Notes: generated from the sequence alone by a model not told the origin. A stretch of DNA of 64,000 bases from Butyrivibrio sp. MB2005 (GCF_000424285.1 NZ_AUJP01000009.1:124001-188000), one strand, 5' to 3'; numbered from the stretch's first letter, positions 17,561 to 26,167 are shown. A program made the numbers and translations.

Positions 17561-18766
17561 TTGGGGCGTAAATCTAAGCAGCAGATGGAAGAAGAAACAA
17601 CTGCTATTCAAAGTTTTTTATCCACACAACAGTACAGAAAAGCAAATACACTTATTAATTCCAAGGGAAGATCAACACTTCTTGTTCAGAAGCTTTTTGC
17701 TGTCAGTATAGCGAAAGCGGAGCATAATCCCGATGATAATACCCTGGAAGCTAATATATATGGTACAGATCTTAAGAAAATCTTCGGAGTTAAGGGCGGT
17801 TCTTTCTATGAACATATTAAGTCCGCCATAGAACCGGCGAAGAATAAACCATCTATATTGGATTGGCGAATCATTTATTCCAATGATGAGACCCAGGAGA
17901 TCGAAGCAATCAACGTAATTACGGATGCTTCCTTCAAAAATGGTGTTCTTAACGTAAGATATAACAATAAAATAACCCCATATCTTACCAATCTTCAGAG
18001 TAATTACACAGTTTTGAGCCTTGCAGAGGCTGTACAGCTTAATAGTGTATATTCATTCAGATTATATGAGATTCTTAAGGCTGAAATGGATAGGCAGAGA
18101 GCCATTACGAAGAGGCCCGGCCCCTATTATGTTCAGTATCATCTTACTGATCTTAAGCTCAGACTTGGAATTATCGATTCACAGGCAGATCCTGAGATTA
18201 TCAGTGCTTTGAAGAAGGGTAATCCTGATTACGACAAGATTGAGAAGCAGGCAGATAAGCTTGACGGCGCCGGAAAATTGAAAACATTTGGAAATTTTAA
18301 GAAATTCGCCCTGGACAAAGCGCAAAAAGAGCTTAATGAGACCACCAGTATCTGGTTTGATTATGAACCCGTTAAAGCAGGAAGAGGTGGAAAAGTAGTC
18401 AATATTAGATTCATTATTGATGTTAATCCTAAAGTTAAGAAATCTGATATAGTCGAAGAAAAAGCAAATAAAACAACTGTTATTGATTCAATGGAAGTAA
18501 TGGATCAGATTCAGGATATTATCGATCAGAAGATTAAATTTTCTGAGATAAGAGCTATAGCAGAAGCTGCAGATTACGATATAGATAAGGTAAAAGCAGC
18601 CTATGAATTATCCAAAAAATCCAAAAATATCGATAATTTTGTTGGCTGGATGATTTCAGCAATAAAAAACGACTATAAAGCTGCCGGTTTGGGCAATAGC
18701 TCTATAGTCGGTAAGTACGTTCAAAGCTCCTTCAATTATAGTGAAGAAGACTTACTTGATAATTGA
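17561..18766 (+). CDS. repB: Rep_3-family replication initiator
   Basis: The 401-residue protein has the tandem winged-helix layout of Rep_3 (RepA/RepE/pi-type) initiators. This is seen in STLLVQKLFAVSIAKAE, LKKIFGVKGGSFYEHIKSA and SLAEAVQLNSVYSFRLYEIL, followed by the second wing region around YYVQYHLTDLKLRLGI. It binds iterons and opens the origin. The start is TTG at 17561, seven bases after GGAGAAGGAG; the longer frame from 17534 lacks a Shine-Dalgarno. The sequence around this start (GATAGTTTTGGGG) looks like a degenerate iteron, which suggests autoregulation. A consensus DnaA box lies in the early codons. It converges end to end with the HPr-like gene. Confidence 0.9.
   Translation: MGRKSKQQMEEETTAIQSFLSTQQYRKANTLINSKGRSTLLVQKLFAVSIAKAEHNPDDNTLEANIYGTDLKKIFGVKGGSFYEHIKSAIEPAKNKPSILDWRIIYSNDETQEIEAINVITDASFKNGVLNVRYNNKITPYLTNLQSNYTVLSLAEAVQLNSVYSFRLYEILKAEMDRQRAITKRPGPYYVQYHLTDLKLRLGIIDSQADPEIISALKKGNPDYDKIEKQADKLDGAGKLKTFGNFKKFALDKAQKELNETTSIWFDYEPVKAGRGGKVVNIRFIIDVNPKVKKSDIVEEKANKTTVIDSMEVMDQIQDIIDQKIKFSEIRAIAEAADYDIDKVKAAYELSKKSKNIDNFVGWMISAIKNDYKAAGLGNSSIVGKYVQSSFNYSEEDLLDN
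17618..17626 (+). promoter_or_regulatory. Consensus DnaA box inside rep
   Basis: TTATCCACA is a perfect match to the consensus DnaA box. It lies about 60 bases into the rep reading frame and 300 bp after the last iteron. Confidence 0.4.
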
Positions 18767-19012
18767 TCAGCCTGCTAATAAATGGCACTCTTCGTAGCGG
18801 TGTATAAGAGCAGTGATCTTTTTAGAATCTCCAATAAGAGAAACATTAAGCGGTTTCAGTAGATTGAGTGAGAGAAGGCCGATAATAGACTTTCCATCAA
18901 TGTAGCTGTGACCGCTTCTTACATCTACCTGACAGTTTGATGATGTGTTCATCTGGATAAAATTGCGGATCTGATCTGCATCCTCGAGACTTACTGTAAT
19001 ATCTTTAGTCAT
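18767..19012 (-). CDS. HPr-like protein lacking the active-site histidine
   Basis: The 81-residue protein (MTKDITVSLEDADQIRNF) aligns in length and pattern with HPr. It keeps the regulatory-serine region as DGKSIIGLLSL, but the expected GIHARPA motif around His15 is replaced by SLEDADQIRNF. It therefore cannot act as a normal phosphocarrier. It may be a Crh-like or wholly divergent regulatory protein. The ATG at 19012 has no close Shine-Dalgarno; GGGGG lies 23 bases upstream. Its stop abuts the rep stop, the two together reading TGATCA. Confidence 0.7.
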   Translation of the reverse strand: MTKDITVSLEDADQIRNFIQMNTSSNCQVDVRSGHSYIDGKSIIGLLSLNLLKPLNVSLIGDSKKITALIHRYEECHLLAG

Positions 19013-19241
19013 AGTTCTATTGCGCTTAGCGCATCCCCCTTGTAAAAATTTTTTTCTTAAAAAAAGAAAATTCGTAGTCAACGTTATCACACTTAATTGT
19101 ATAAATCAATAAATCCACGAAAAATTTCGGAAAAAACACTGAAAACCATAAAAAAACTATTAAAATACGGATTATTTATAGCTTTTATGATATATTGTTT
19201 GTGTGGAATAGGACAAACACTGAGAGAAAGAGGTGAGCAGA

Positions 19242-19895
19242 ATGAAAAAAGTACTATTTTATGGCGATTCTAACACCTATGGATTTGATCCTCGCGGGAT
19301 GATGGGTGGCCGCCTACCGGAAAATGAAAGATGGACAGATATCCTTTCAAAGAAGATGTATGGTGAATGGAGAGTCTATGCTGATGGTATGAATGGTAGA
19401 GTAGTTCCCGATAATCCGTATTCGCTTCTTTCACTGGATAAATCAGTATTAGAATATAGTCCGTTGGATTTATTCGCTGTAATGCTTGGTACCAATGATC
19501 TCCTCAATATGTCAGAACCGGACGCAGATGTTGTTGCCGGAAAAATCAGAGATTTTATCGAGAGACAGCTGGGCAGAACAGAATTTGTTGATAATAAGAC
19601 AGGATTTCTTCTTATAGCACCTCCTGCAATACTTCCTCATATGGAAGAAAACTTGGAAGAAGCAGAGGCACAGCGCAAGAGACTCAGTACAGAGCTTGAT
19701 ATAATTGCTCAGGAATTTGGAATATTCTTCGCAGATGCCAGTGAATGGGATCTTGATCTTGCATTCGACGGAGTACATCTATCAGCTGAGGGACATGCAC
19801 AGTTTGCTGAACATATGGCAGATATCCTGACAGGAATCGATCTTTCAGCAGAGAGAGTTGAAGCAGACGATTATGTATTTGCAAGCCTCGCATAA
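19242..19895 (+). CDS. SGNH/GDSL-family hydrolase (esterase)
   Basis: The 217-residue protein carries the SGNH blocks: GDSNTYGFDP near the N terminus (catalytic Ser), a Gly in block II, GTNDL (Asn) and DGVHLSAEGH (Asp and His). It resembles arylesterase or acyl-CoA thioesterase-like members that act on small acyl or acetyl esters. It has no signal peptide, so it is cytoplasmic. The start at 19242 follows GAGAAAGAGGTGA. It is monocistronic, ending in a strong terminator. Removal of acetyl groups from imported xylo-oligosaccharides would fit this organism but is a guess. Confidence 0.9.
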   Translation: MKKVLFYGDSNTYGFDPRGMMGGRLPENERWTDILSKKMYGEWRVYADGMNGRVVPDNPYSLLSLDKSVLEYSPLDLFAVMLGTNDLLNMSEPDADVVAGKIRDFIERQLGRTEFVDNKTGFLLIAPPAILPHMEENLEEAEAQRKRLSTELDIIAQEFGIFFADASEWDLDLAFDGVHLSAEGHAQFAEHMADILTGIDLSAERVEADDYVFASLA

Positions 19896-19908
19896 AAAAT
19901 TGAATTCT

Positions 19909-19957
19909 AGGGGTTGTCGCTTTAGATGATTCAATCATCTGGGCGACGCCCCTTTTT
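19909..19957 (+). terminator. Terminator of the SGNH hydrolase gene
   Basis: AGGGGTTGTCGC pairs with GCGACGCCCCT, with an inner AGATGATT/AATCATCT stem, followed by TTTTT. Confidence 0.9.
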
Positions 19958-20062
19958 CTATGCTATAATATGAAAAGAGTAACAAAAGCCTTAAATAAGC
20001 CATTTTGACCGATTTGGTCAGCGAAAAAACAAGAAAAATCATCGAAAACAGGTCGATTTTTT

Positions 20063-20211
20063 CAGGTAGTTTTTGGGGATACGTGAAAAATGCTTATTAT
20101 ATGCACTGTTACAAATACAATTAAGTCCTACATGAATCAAAAACACTATTTGAGGTAGCAAATGGGGACAATACAAATAGCAAAAAGGACTTTCTTAGTA
20201 GTTTTTGGGGA
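20063..20211. repeat. Second iteron cluster
   Basis: CAGGTAGTTTTTGGGGAT (20063-20080), GGTAGCAAATGGGG (20154-20167) and CTTAGTAGTTTTTGGGGA (20194-20211) repeat the origin iteron. The last is identical over 18 bases to the copy at 17294-17311 and supplies the Shine-Dalgarno of the next gene. The cluster is about 3 kb from the main array, on the far side of rep. Confidence 0.75.
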
Positions 20212-20219
20212 GAAATATA

Positions 20220-20777
20220 ATGCGTGTTGAGGAAGAGAAAATCACAACAAAAAATGAGCAGGAATATGTCTTAAGATCTCCTGAGAGGGAAGATGCAGAA
20301 GCAGTTCTTGCTTTTAGAAGGGATGTGGCAGGTGAAACCATCTACCTTACAAGATATCCCTATGAAATAGAGAATTCACCGGAAAAAGAGGGAGAAATCA
20401 TCGGAAATTACTTAAGAGCTGAACACCTTATAATGATTGGGATATTCGACGGTGACAGAGTGATCGGCATAACTTCGGTAAGCCCGGTAGGATTAACCTT
20501 TAAAACAAGGCACAGGGCATCAGCAGAGATAGTTGTTCGAAAAGAATACTGGAATCTTGGACTCGGCGCTCATCTCCTTGATAAGGCCATACGGTGTGCA
20601 GGAGATCTTGGATATGAGAGACTAGAATTAAGTGTTTTCGCAGATAATGCCAGAGCCCTGAGGTTGTACAAAAATAAAGGATTTGTCGATTGTGGACAAA
20701 TCCCTCAGGCATTTAAAACTATGGATGGAAATTATCATGATGAAATCATGATGACCAAAAACTTGTGGAGATTTTAA
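20220..20777 (+). CDS. GNAT-family N-acetyltransferase
   Basis: The 185-residue protein starts MRVEEEKITTKNEQEYVLRS and shows the GNAT acetyl-CoA loop region (EIVVRKEYWNLGLGAHLL) with DNARALRLYKNKGF near the end, as in RimI-like enzymes. The substrate is unknown. The start at 20220 follows GGGGAGA, which is the 3' half of an iteron copy; an in-frame TTG at 20205 lies inside that iteron and is less likely. It converges with the MATE gene, the two stops overlapping by four bases. Control by the initiator Rep is suggested by the iteron overlap. Confidence 0.88.
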   Translation: MRVEEEKITTKNEQEYVLRSPEREDAEAVLAFRRDVAGETIYLTRYPYEIENSPEKEGEIIGNYLRAEHLIMIGIFDGDRVIGITSVSPVGLTFKTRHRASAEIVVRKEYWNLGLGAHLLDKAIRCAGDLGYERLELSVFADNARALRLYKNKGFVDCGQIPQAFKTMDGNYHDEIMMTKNLWRF

Positions 20778-22144
20778 ACGGCGTTTTGCGGTTTTGCGCG
20801 ATTGCTAAATCTTCTTTGAATATCTTTGATAACGTAGATATAACATACGCAGGTGAATACTGCGGCTGCCATCCAGGCGATGGGATCACAAGCTACGGCA
20901 AGAGGATAACTCTTGATATTCATAGCTATGATTGCGGATATCATGCGAGCAAATAATTCTATTACTCCGCCCATCATTGGAAGGAAGCCATAACCGCATC
21001 CCTGCATGGCATTTCTGAATATGAATATAAAGCTGAGCGGAACATAAAATACTGACGAAATTTGTATGTATGGTCTCGCCCAGGGCAAAAGTTCAGCCAC
21101 GGATGTATTTCCTGAGAAGAACAGTCCCAGTGCTGTAGGCAGCAATAAATTAGCGGCTACTGCAGCTATAAGAGCGTAAACGGTGTTGGCTATCATAGAT
21201 GAGCGAACACCCTTTTTTATTCTGGCGTAGTCACAATTACCGTAATTTTGGCCGGCAAAAGTTGACATTGCGGCGCCCATTGCAGGCATTTCCTGTGTAA
21301 GAAGACCGCTGAGCTTGGATGCGGCTGTAAATGAAGCCACGGCTGTTGATCCAAAGAGATTGATGGCGGATTGCATTATCATGGTTCCTGCAGCAGTTAT
21401 TGCAAACTGAAGGGCCATTGGAAGACCTACGCGAAGCTGATGCCTTGTATCCTGAGATACAAGATGCCAGTCGTTTTTATCAGGTGCGAGTGAGGGAATG
21501 TGCTTATATATGTAATAAATACACATTACAGCGGATATTCCCTGTGAAATATTGGTGGCAAGAGCAGCTCCAACTACGCCCATTTTGAAGACCACTATAA
21601 GAAGAAGGTCCAGTACTATGTTCAGACAGGCTGAAAATATGAGGAAATAGAGCGGAGTTTTGCTGTTTCCAACTGCGCGCATATAGGCAGAGAAAAGGTT
21701 GTAAAATACGCTGGCTACAATACCATAACAGATGGTTGTTATATACGCTGAAGCATCGGCAAAAATGTCATCAGGAGTATTCATGATGCGAAGAAGCGGA
21801 TTAATTGCAATAACACTTAACAAAGTAGTTAGCACTATCACAATTGCTGAAAGTATGATACCATTAGCAACACTGTGCTTAACTCGTCTGGAATCACCGG
21901 CGCCATAGCTCTGTGATGTAAGCACAGTAAATCCTGTAGTAAGGCCTTGAGCAAAGCCCAGAACCAGGAACATAATCGTACCGGTGGAGCCTACGGCAGC
22001 CAAAGCATTAGCACCGACAAAACGGCCTACAATGATAGTATCTACCATATTGTAGAATTGCTGGAAAATATTGCCCAAAAAGATAGGCAGCATGAATTTA
22101 AGTATAATAGGGAGCGGGCGTCCCTTGGTCATATCAAGTTCCAT
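20774..22144 (-). CDS. MATE-family efflux transporter
   Basis: The 456-residue membrane protein has twelve expected helices. It has the two-fold MATE signatures: FLGNIFQQFYNMVDTIIVGR and ALAAVGSTGTIMFLVLG in the first half, and TQEMPAMGAAMSTFAGQNYG in the second. It exports drugs or metabolites by Na+ or H+ antiport. It is one of three MATE genes in the window (also 24669 and 58458), each monocistronic. The substrate is unknown. Confidence 0.93.
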   Translation of the reverse strand: MELDMTKGRPLPIILKFMLPIFLGNIFQQFYNMVDTIIVGRFVGANALAAVGSTGTIMFLVLGFAQGLTTGFTVLTSQSYGAGDSRRVKHSVANGIILSAIVIVLTTLLSVIAINPLLRIMNTPDDIFADASAYITTICYGIVASVFYNLFSAYMRAVGNSKTPLYFLIFSACLNIVLDLLLIVVFKMGVVGAALATNISQGISAVMCIYYIYKHIPSLAPDKNDWHLVSQDTRHQLRVGLPMALQFAITAAGTMIMQSAINLFGSTAVASFTAASKLSGLLTQEMPAMGAAMSTFAGQNYGNCDYARIKKGVRSSMIANTVYALIAAVAANLLLPTALGLFFSGNTSVAELLPWARPYIQISSVFYVPLSFIFIFRNAMQGCGYGFLPMMGGVIELFARMISAIIAMNIKSYPLAVACDPIAWMAAAVFTCVCYIYVIKDIQRRFSNRAKPQNAV

Positions 22145-22262
22145 AAATCCTCCGAGATTTGTGTCGTTGAATGCCTATTATAATGAATTGTGTACTTCTT
22201 GCAATAGGGTAAGTTTCGAAATAATAATTTTTTAATAATTTATCGTTAATGAAAGGAAAAAG

Positions 22263-23228
22263 ATGCGGATTTCTTATGCGCCTATGGAGGGCATTACAAT
22301 ATATTGTTACAGAAATGCACACAGCAGATTGTTCCCTGAGGGGATAGACAGGTATTATACGCCTTTTTTATCCGTATATAAGCAGCATGCCATTAAAAAG
22401 CGCGATATGCGCGAAATTGCCCCGGAAAACAATGCTTTGGTGGAAGGAAGACTTATTCCTCAGATAATGACAAACAAGGCGGATGAAATCATCTGGGCGC
22501 TTTCTGAGATGCATGAGAGAGGCTTTGAAGAGGTCAATCTTAACATGGGGTGTCCTGTGGGGACAGTAGTGAGCAAACATAAGGGTTCAGGCATGCTTGA
22601 AGATCCCGCAGCCCTTGATGAGCTTTTTGCGCAGGTTTTTGAAAGCGAGGAGATAAAACATACTGCTTTATCTGTAAAAACAAGAATCGGATTAAAGGAC
22701 CCAAAGGAATATCTTGAGATTTTTCCTGTTTTAAATAAATATCCGTTTTGTAATGTGATAGTTCATCCAAGAGTCAGGACTCAGATGTACCAAGGGGAAC
22801 CTGATATGGAGATTTTCAAGTGGGCTTATGAAAACAGCAAAAATCCAATAAGCTACAACGGAAATATTTTCACTAAAGATGATTATGACAGGATAGTTTC
22901 TGGATTTCCGGATCTCAAGGAAGTGATGATTGGAAGAGGATTGGTTGCAAATCCGGGACTTGCAAGAGAGATAGTCACAGGACAAGCAATGGGTCAGGAT
23001 GAGCTCAGAAGCTTCATAGAGACCATGGAAAAGGAATATAAGGTAGAAATACCTGCAGAAGAGTCTATAATGCACAAAATGAAGGAGATTTGGTTCTATG
23101 TGGGCGGAAACTTCAAAACTACAGATGGAAGCGAAATAGAGCCATATATTCACAAAATAAGGGTATCAAAAAATCCTTCGGAATATCGCAATGCGGTAAG
23201 GAATCTATATAGAAGTTGTGGGGTATAA
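22263..23228 (+). CDS. dus: tRNA-dihydrouridine synthase
   Basis: The 321-residue FMN barrel starts MRISYAPMEGIT. It has QIMTNKADE, the catalytic Cys97 in EVNLNMGCPVGTV, VKTRIGL, VIVHPRVRTQMYQG and the FMN-phosphate loop region EVMIGRGLVANP. It reduces uridine to dihydrouridine in tRNA. It is a variant relative to DusB: HPRVRT stands where HGRTR is usual. GAAAGGAAAAAG precedes the ATG. It is a housekeeping-type gene on what looks like a secondary replicon. Confidence 0.93.
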   Translation: MRISYAPMEGITIYCYRNAHSRLFPEGIDRYYTPFLSVYKQHAIKKRDMREIAPENNALVEGRLIPQIMTNKADEIIWALSEMHERGFEEVNLNMGCPVGTVVSKHKGSGMLEDPAALDELFAQVFESEEIKHTALSVKTRIGLKDPKEYLEIFPVLNKYPFCNVIVHPRVRTQMYQGEPDMEIFKWAYENSKNPISYNGNIFTKDDYDRIVSGFPDLKEVMIGRGLVANPGLAREIVTGQAMGQDELRSFIETMEKEYKVEIPAEESIMHKMKEIWFYVGGNFKTTDGSEIEPYIHKIRVSKNPSEYRNAVRNLYRSCGV

Positions 23229-23241
23229 ATCAGACAACATA

Positions 23242-23277
23242 ACATCAGCACATCATGACATCATGATGTGCTGATGT
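23242..23277. repeat. 16-bp-arm palindrome of ACATCA octads
   Basis: Arms ACATCAGCACATCATG (23242-23257) and CATGATGTGCTGATGT (23262-23277) are perfect, with ACAT between. ACATCA occurs at 23242, 23250 and 23258, exactly 8 bp apart, and TGATGT at 23264 and 23272. This is the most regular copy of the family found upstream of parA. It lies 14 bases after dus. Without a T tract it is more likely a protein-binding site than a terminator. Confidence 0.75.
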
Positions 23278-23329
23278 ATTATGGGCTTAAAAATAAAACT
23301 GCTCAAATAGCAGTAAGAAAGAGGATATT

Positions 23330-23482
23330 TCACTCTTCCGGGTGATCTTTCATCATCATTTCATGTACTGCCTTTGCGATTATTTCATCGGGAGCAGCAC
23401 GTAATTTTTTCTCTTTTGTAGCTTCCTCGGGATGAGCCGGAATATCCGGAAGCGGATCCCTTTTTTTCTTATCTGTAGCCAT
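23330..23482 (-). CDS. Small charged hypothetical protein (50 aa)
   Basis: A complete frame from ATG 23482 to TGA 23330 encodes a 50-residue protein beginning MATDKKKRDPLPDIPAHPEE and ending KDHPEE, rich in Lys, Glu and Pro. GGGGGAC sits five bases before the ATG, which supports real translation. I recognise no family. It lies between dus and the HU gene, divergent from HU. Confidence 0.55.
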   Translation of the reverse strand: MATDKKKRDPLPDIPAHPEEATKEKKLRAAPDEIIAKAVHEMMMKDHPEE

Positions 23483-23655
23483 ATTTTGTCCCCCATAAGT
23501 GTTTTACTAATACAATAATAGCAGAATTAAAGCATAAATTACAAAATAATTACAAAAAAGTAGCAGAATTCCGATAAAAACGTTGCGCATAATAATACAT
23601 AGTGGTAGAATTGCTTTAGTTTCATAATAAACCTAGACAAAAGGGGGAATAAAAA

Positions 23656-23934
23656 ATGAATAAAACAGAACTCGTTGAAGCTATTGCTAAGGAAACAGGT
23701 CTTTCCAAGAAGGATTCTGAGAAGGCTGTAAAGGCTTTCGTAGACGTTGTTTCTAAGACACTTAAGAAGAAGGACAAGGTTCAGCTTGTTGGCTTTGGTA
23801 CATTCGAGACCACAAAGAGAGCAGCTAGAACTGGTAAGAACCCTCAGACTGGTGCTACCATCAAGATTCCTGCTTCTATCGCTCCGAAGTTCAAGGCTGG
23901 TAAGGCTCTGAAGGATCTTGTAAACAAGAAATAA
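23656..23934 (+). CDS. hup: HU-family DNA-binding protein
   Basis: The 92-residue basic protein is a full-length HU: MNKTELVEAIAKETGLSKKD at the N terminus, VQLVGFGTFETTKRAARTGKNP on the DNA-binding arm and the C-terminal helix FKAGKALKDLV. It bends and compacts DNA. The HU/IHF family also assists replication and partition of iteron plasmids, so its place 5 kb from rep may matter. AAGGGGGAAT precedes the start. Codon use is strongly biased, as expected for an abundant protein, and a strong terminator follows. Confidence 0.97.
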   Translation: MNKTELVEAIAKETGLSKKDSEKAVKAFVDVVSKTLKKKDKVQLVGFGTFETTKRAARTGKNPQTGATIKIPASIAPKFKAGKALKDLVNKK

Positions 23935-23953
23935 TTAAGATCATGAACTTAAC

Positions 23954-23985
23954 GCCCCGGAGTACTTTGGTATTCCGGGGTTTTT
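23954..23985 (+). terminator. HU gene terminator
   Basis: CCCCGGA and TTCCGGGG form the stem around AGTAC...GGTA, followed by TTTTT at 23981-23985. Confidence 0.9.
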
Positions 23986-24082
23986 CAATGCCTTGAAACG
24001 GTTTATTATGGATATTTGGTAAGAATATGGCGTGACATTCACCGGATTTTCGCGCAGATCAAGAGAAACAGAGGAGAATATT

Positions 24083-24595
24083 ATGAAAATCGTCAAAACT
24101 TTTGTGGCAACGTTGGCTGTCGTTCTGGCCATAGGTGGCATATATCTCTACAGAGCCGATATTGCGAAAAAGGCATCGTCGCTGATAAATGGCCAAGAGA
24201 GTACAGAGGCGACCACAGATGCTTCAGAAGAAAAAATAGCCAATCCTTTGACCGAGATTGGAAATGACATTAAGAAAAAAGCAGTTGCCGGTATAGCCGA
24301 GACCATAGTTGAGCAGGCTGTTAAACAGTACGGCGGTGATAAAGCCGAGGATGTTCAGAAGATAATGGACAGCGTATCCGAAGAGGATAAGGAAAAGGTA
24401 ACTGAGATTATTATTGATAATATGTCTTTGGATTCAATAGGCGATGTTCAGTCTTATGTTGATAATAAAGACGTAGAAGGACTTATGGAGTATGCCCAGG
24501 ATAAGCTCACAGCTGAGGACTATTCAGAGCTTACGGGTATTTTTGAGAAGTATTCCGAAGACGCTTTAAAAGAGCTTAAGGGAGACGGAAATTAA
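24083..24595 (+). CDS. Membrane-anchored acidic hypothetical protein
   Basis: The 170-residue protein has one N-terminal membrane helix (VKTFVATLAVVLAIGGIYLY). Then comes an Ala/Thr/Glu linker and an acidic helical domain with two similar blocks (VQKIMDSVSEEDKEKVTEII and LTAEDYSELTGIFEKYSEDA). It is probably anchored with the domain outside. I recognise no family by name. The start at 24083 follows GAGGAGAAT; the longer frame from 24032 lacks a Shine-Dalgarno. The next gene, a MATE exporter, starts 73 bases downstream. Confidence 0.75.
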   Translation: MKIVKTFVATLAVVLAIGGIYLYRADIAKKASSLINGQESTEATTDASEEKIANPLTEIGNDIKKKAVAGIAETIVEQAVKQYGGDKAEDVQKIMDSVSEEDKEKVTEIIIDNMSLDSIGDVQSYVDNKDVEGLMEYAQDKLTAEDYSELTGIFEKYSEDALKELKGDGN

Positions 24596-24668
24596 CATAT
24601 ACGAATAAGCTGAGAGCTATAGGCCTCTACTTATCGGATATGTGTGGATATAGATATTAGGAGGAATA

Positions 24669-26093
24669 ATGCTTACAGCAGAAGAATCATTAAAGGTAAA
24701 GCTCTCATTTAAAGAGTGTGTGATGGGAGAGCCTTCATTTTATCGTAAAGTAGCCATGGTTGTGGTTCCAATGATAATTCAGAACACACTCTCTAATGTA
24801 GTTGGACTTCTTGATAACATAATGGTAGGACAGGTCGGTACGCTGGCCATGTCATCCGTGGCTATTGTAAATCAGCTTATGTTTGTTCAGATGCTCTGCA
24901 TCTGGGGAGCCCTTGCCGGTGCCGGCATATACGGCACACAGTTTTTTGGACGCCGGGATTATGAAGGTGTTCGCTATACCATGCGTTTTAAGACGATAAT
25001 AGCACTTGTTATTACTGTGATAGCGCTGATAGTCTTCATTACAGCAGGGGAGCCGCTTATTAAGCTTTATATAGCAGCGGACACTACGCCTGATGATGCG
25101 ATTCAGACATTAAATCTAGCTAAAAATTACTTACATATAATGCTGATCGGACTTTTACCCTTTGGAATTACGCAGGTTTATTCCGGTACACTCAGGGAAT
25201 CAGGAAAAACAACACTTCCCATGATCGCAAGTATGTCAGCCATGGCGGTAAATTTTGTATTCAACCTGCTTCTGATCTTCGGTTATCTCGGTTTTCCCAA
25301 GTTGGGCGTAGCAGGTGCAGCCATAGCAACGGTGATTTCCAGATTCGTTGAGATGGGAATAGTTACCATCGTGGCACACAGGAAAAAGAGCGATTATGCA
25401 TTTTTAGAGGGATTATACAGTCATTTTGTTATTCCCCTTGAGCTTATATGGCCAATAGTTACGAAATCACTGCCGCTGCTTGCAAATGAATTCCTATGGA
25501 GTATGGGACAGGCAGTGCTGATGCAGTGCTATTCCATCAGAGGTATCGAGGTAATTGCTGCACTAAACATAGCAAACACCATTGCTCAGATATTTAACGA
25601 AGTATTCCTGTCCCTTGGTAATTCCACATCGATCGTGGTCGGACAGGAGCTTGGCGCGGAGCACTTTGTAAATGCCAGAAGAGATGCCTGGAGAATGGCT
25701 ACGCTGAGTGTTTTAAGCTGTTTTGTAATGGGCGGGCTTTTATTCCTGGTATCGCCCATTGTTCCCAGGTTCTATAACACAGAGCCTGCCATTAAAGAGC
25801 TGGCAACACAGTTTATCCGCGTAGTTGCGATAGTAATGCCCCTTAATGCTTTCGCAAACGTAGCTTACTTTACACTGAGATCCGGTGGAAAGACACTGGT
25901 GACTTTTCTTTTTGACAGCTGTTATGTATGGACTGTTTCCGTAGTAGTTGCAAGAATACTTGCATACCACACAAAAATGCCGGTAGTTGAAGTATATTTC
26001 ACGGTTTGCGCATTGGAAGTTATCAAGAGTGCAATAGGATTTGTTCTTGTTAAAAAAGGAATTTGGGTTCGAAATATCGTCAAAAAAGTATAA
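24669..26093 (+). CDS. MATE-family efflux transporter
   Basis: The 474-residue membrane protein has MATE landmarks: VPMIIQNTLSNVVGLLDNIM, SSVAIVNQLMFVQ and, in the second half, LGNSTSIVVGQELGAEH. It has twelve predicted helices with a short N-terminal soluble segment. GGAGGAAT precedes the ATG. It differs from the other two MATE proteins here in its N-terminal extension and belongs to another subgroup. The substrate is unknown. Confidence 0.93.
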   Translation: MLTAEESLKVKLSFKECVMGEPSFYRKVAMVVVPMIIQNTLSNVVGLLDNIMVGQVGTLAMSSVAIVNQLMFVQMLCIWGALAGAGIYGTQFFGRRDYEGVRYTMRFKTIIALVITVIALIVFITAGEPLIKLYIAADTTPDDAIQTLNLAKNYLHIMLIGLLPFGITQVYSGTLRESGKTTLPMIASMSAMAVNFVFNLLLIFGYLGFPKLGVAGAAIATVISRFVEMGIVTIVAHRKKSDYAFLEGLYSHFVIPLELIWPIVTKSLPLLANEFLWSMGQAVLMQCYSIRGIEVIAALNIANTIAQIFNEVFLSLGNSTSIVVGQELGAEHFVNARRDAWRMATLSVLSCFVMGGLLFLVSPIVPRFYNTEPAIKELATQFIRVVAIVMPLNAFANVAYFTLRSGGKTLVTFLFDSCYVWTVSVVVARILAYHTKMPVVEVYFTVCALEVIKSAIGFVLVKKGIWVRNIVKKV

Positions 26094-26167
26094 ACAAAAC
26101 GGTGATAATAACGACTGTGATTTTATAAAATTGAAAAAACAGCCCTGAGATAATAAAGATTTAATAA

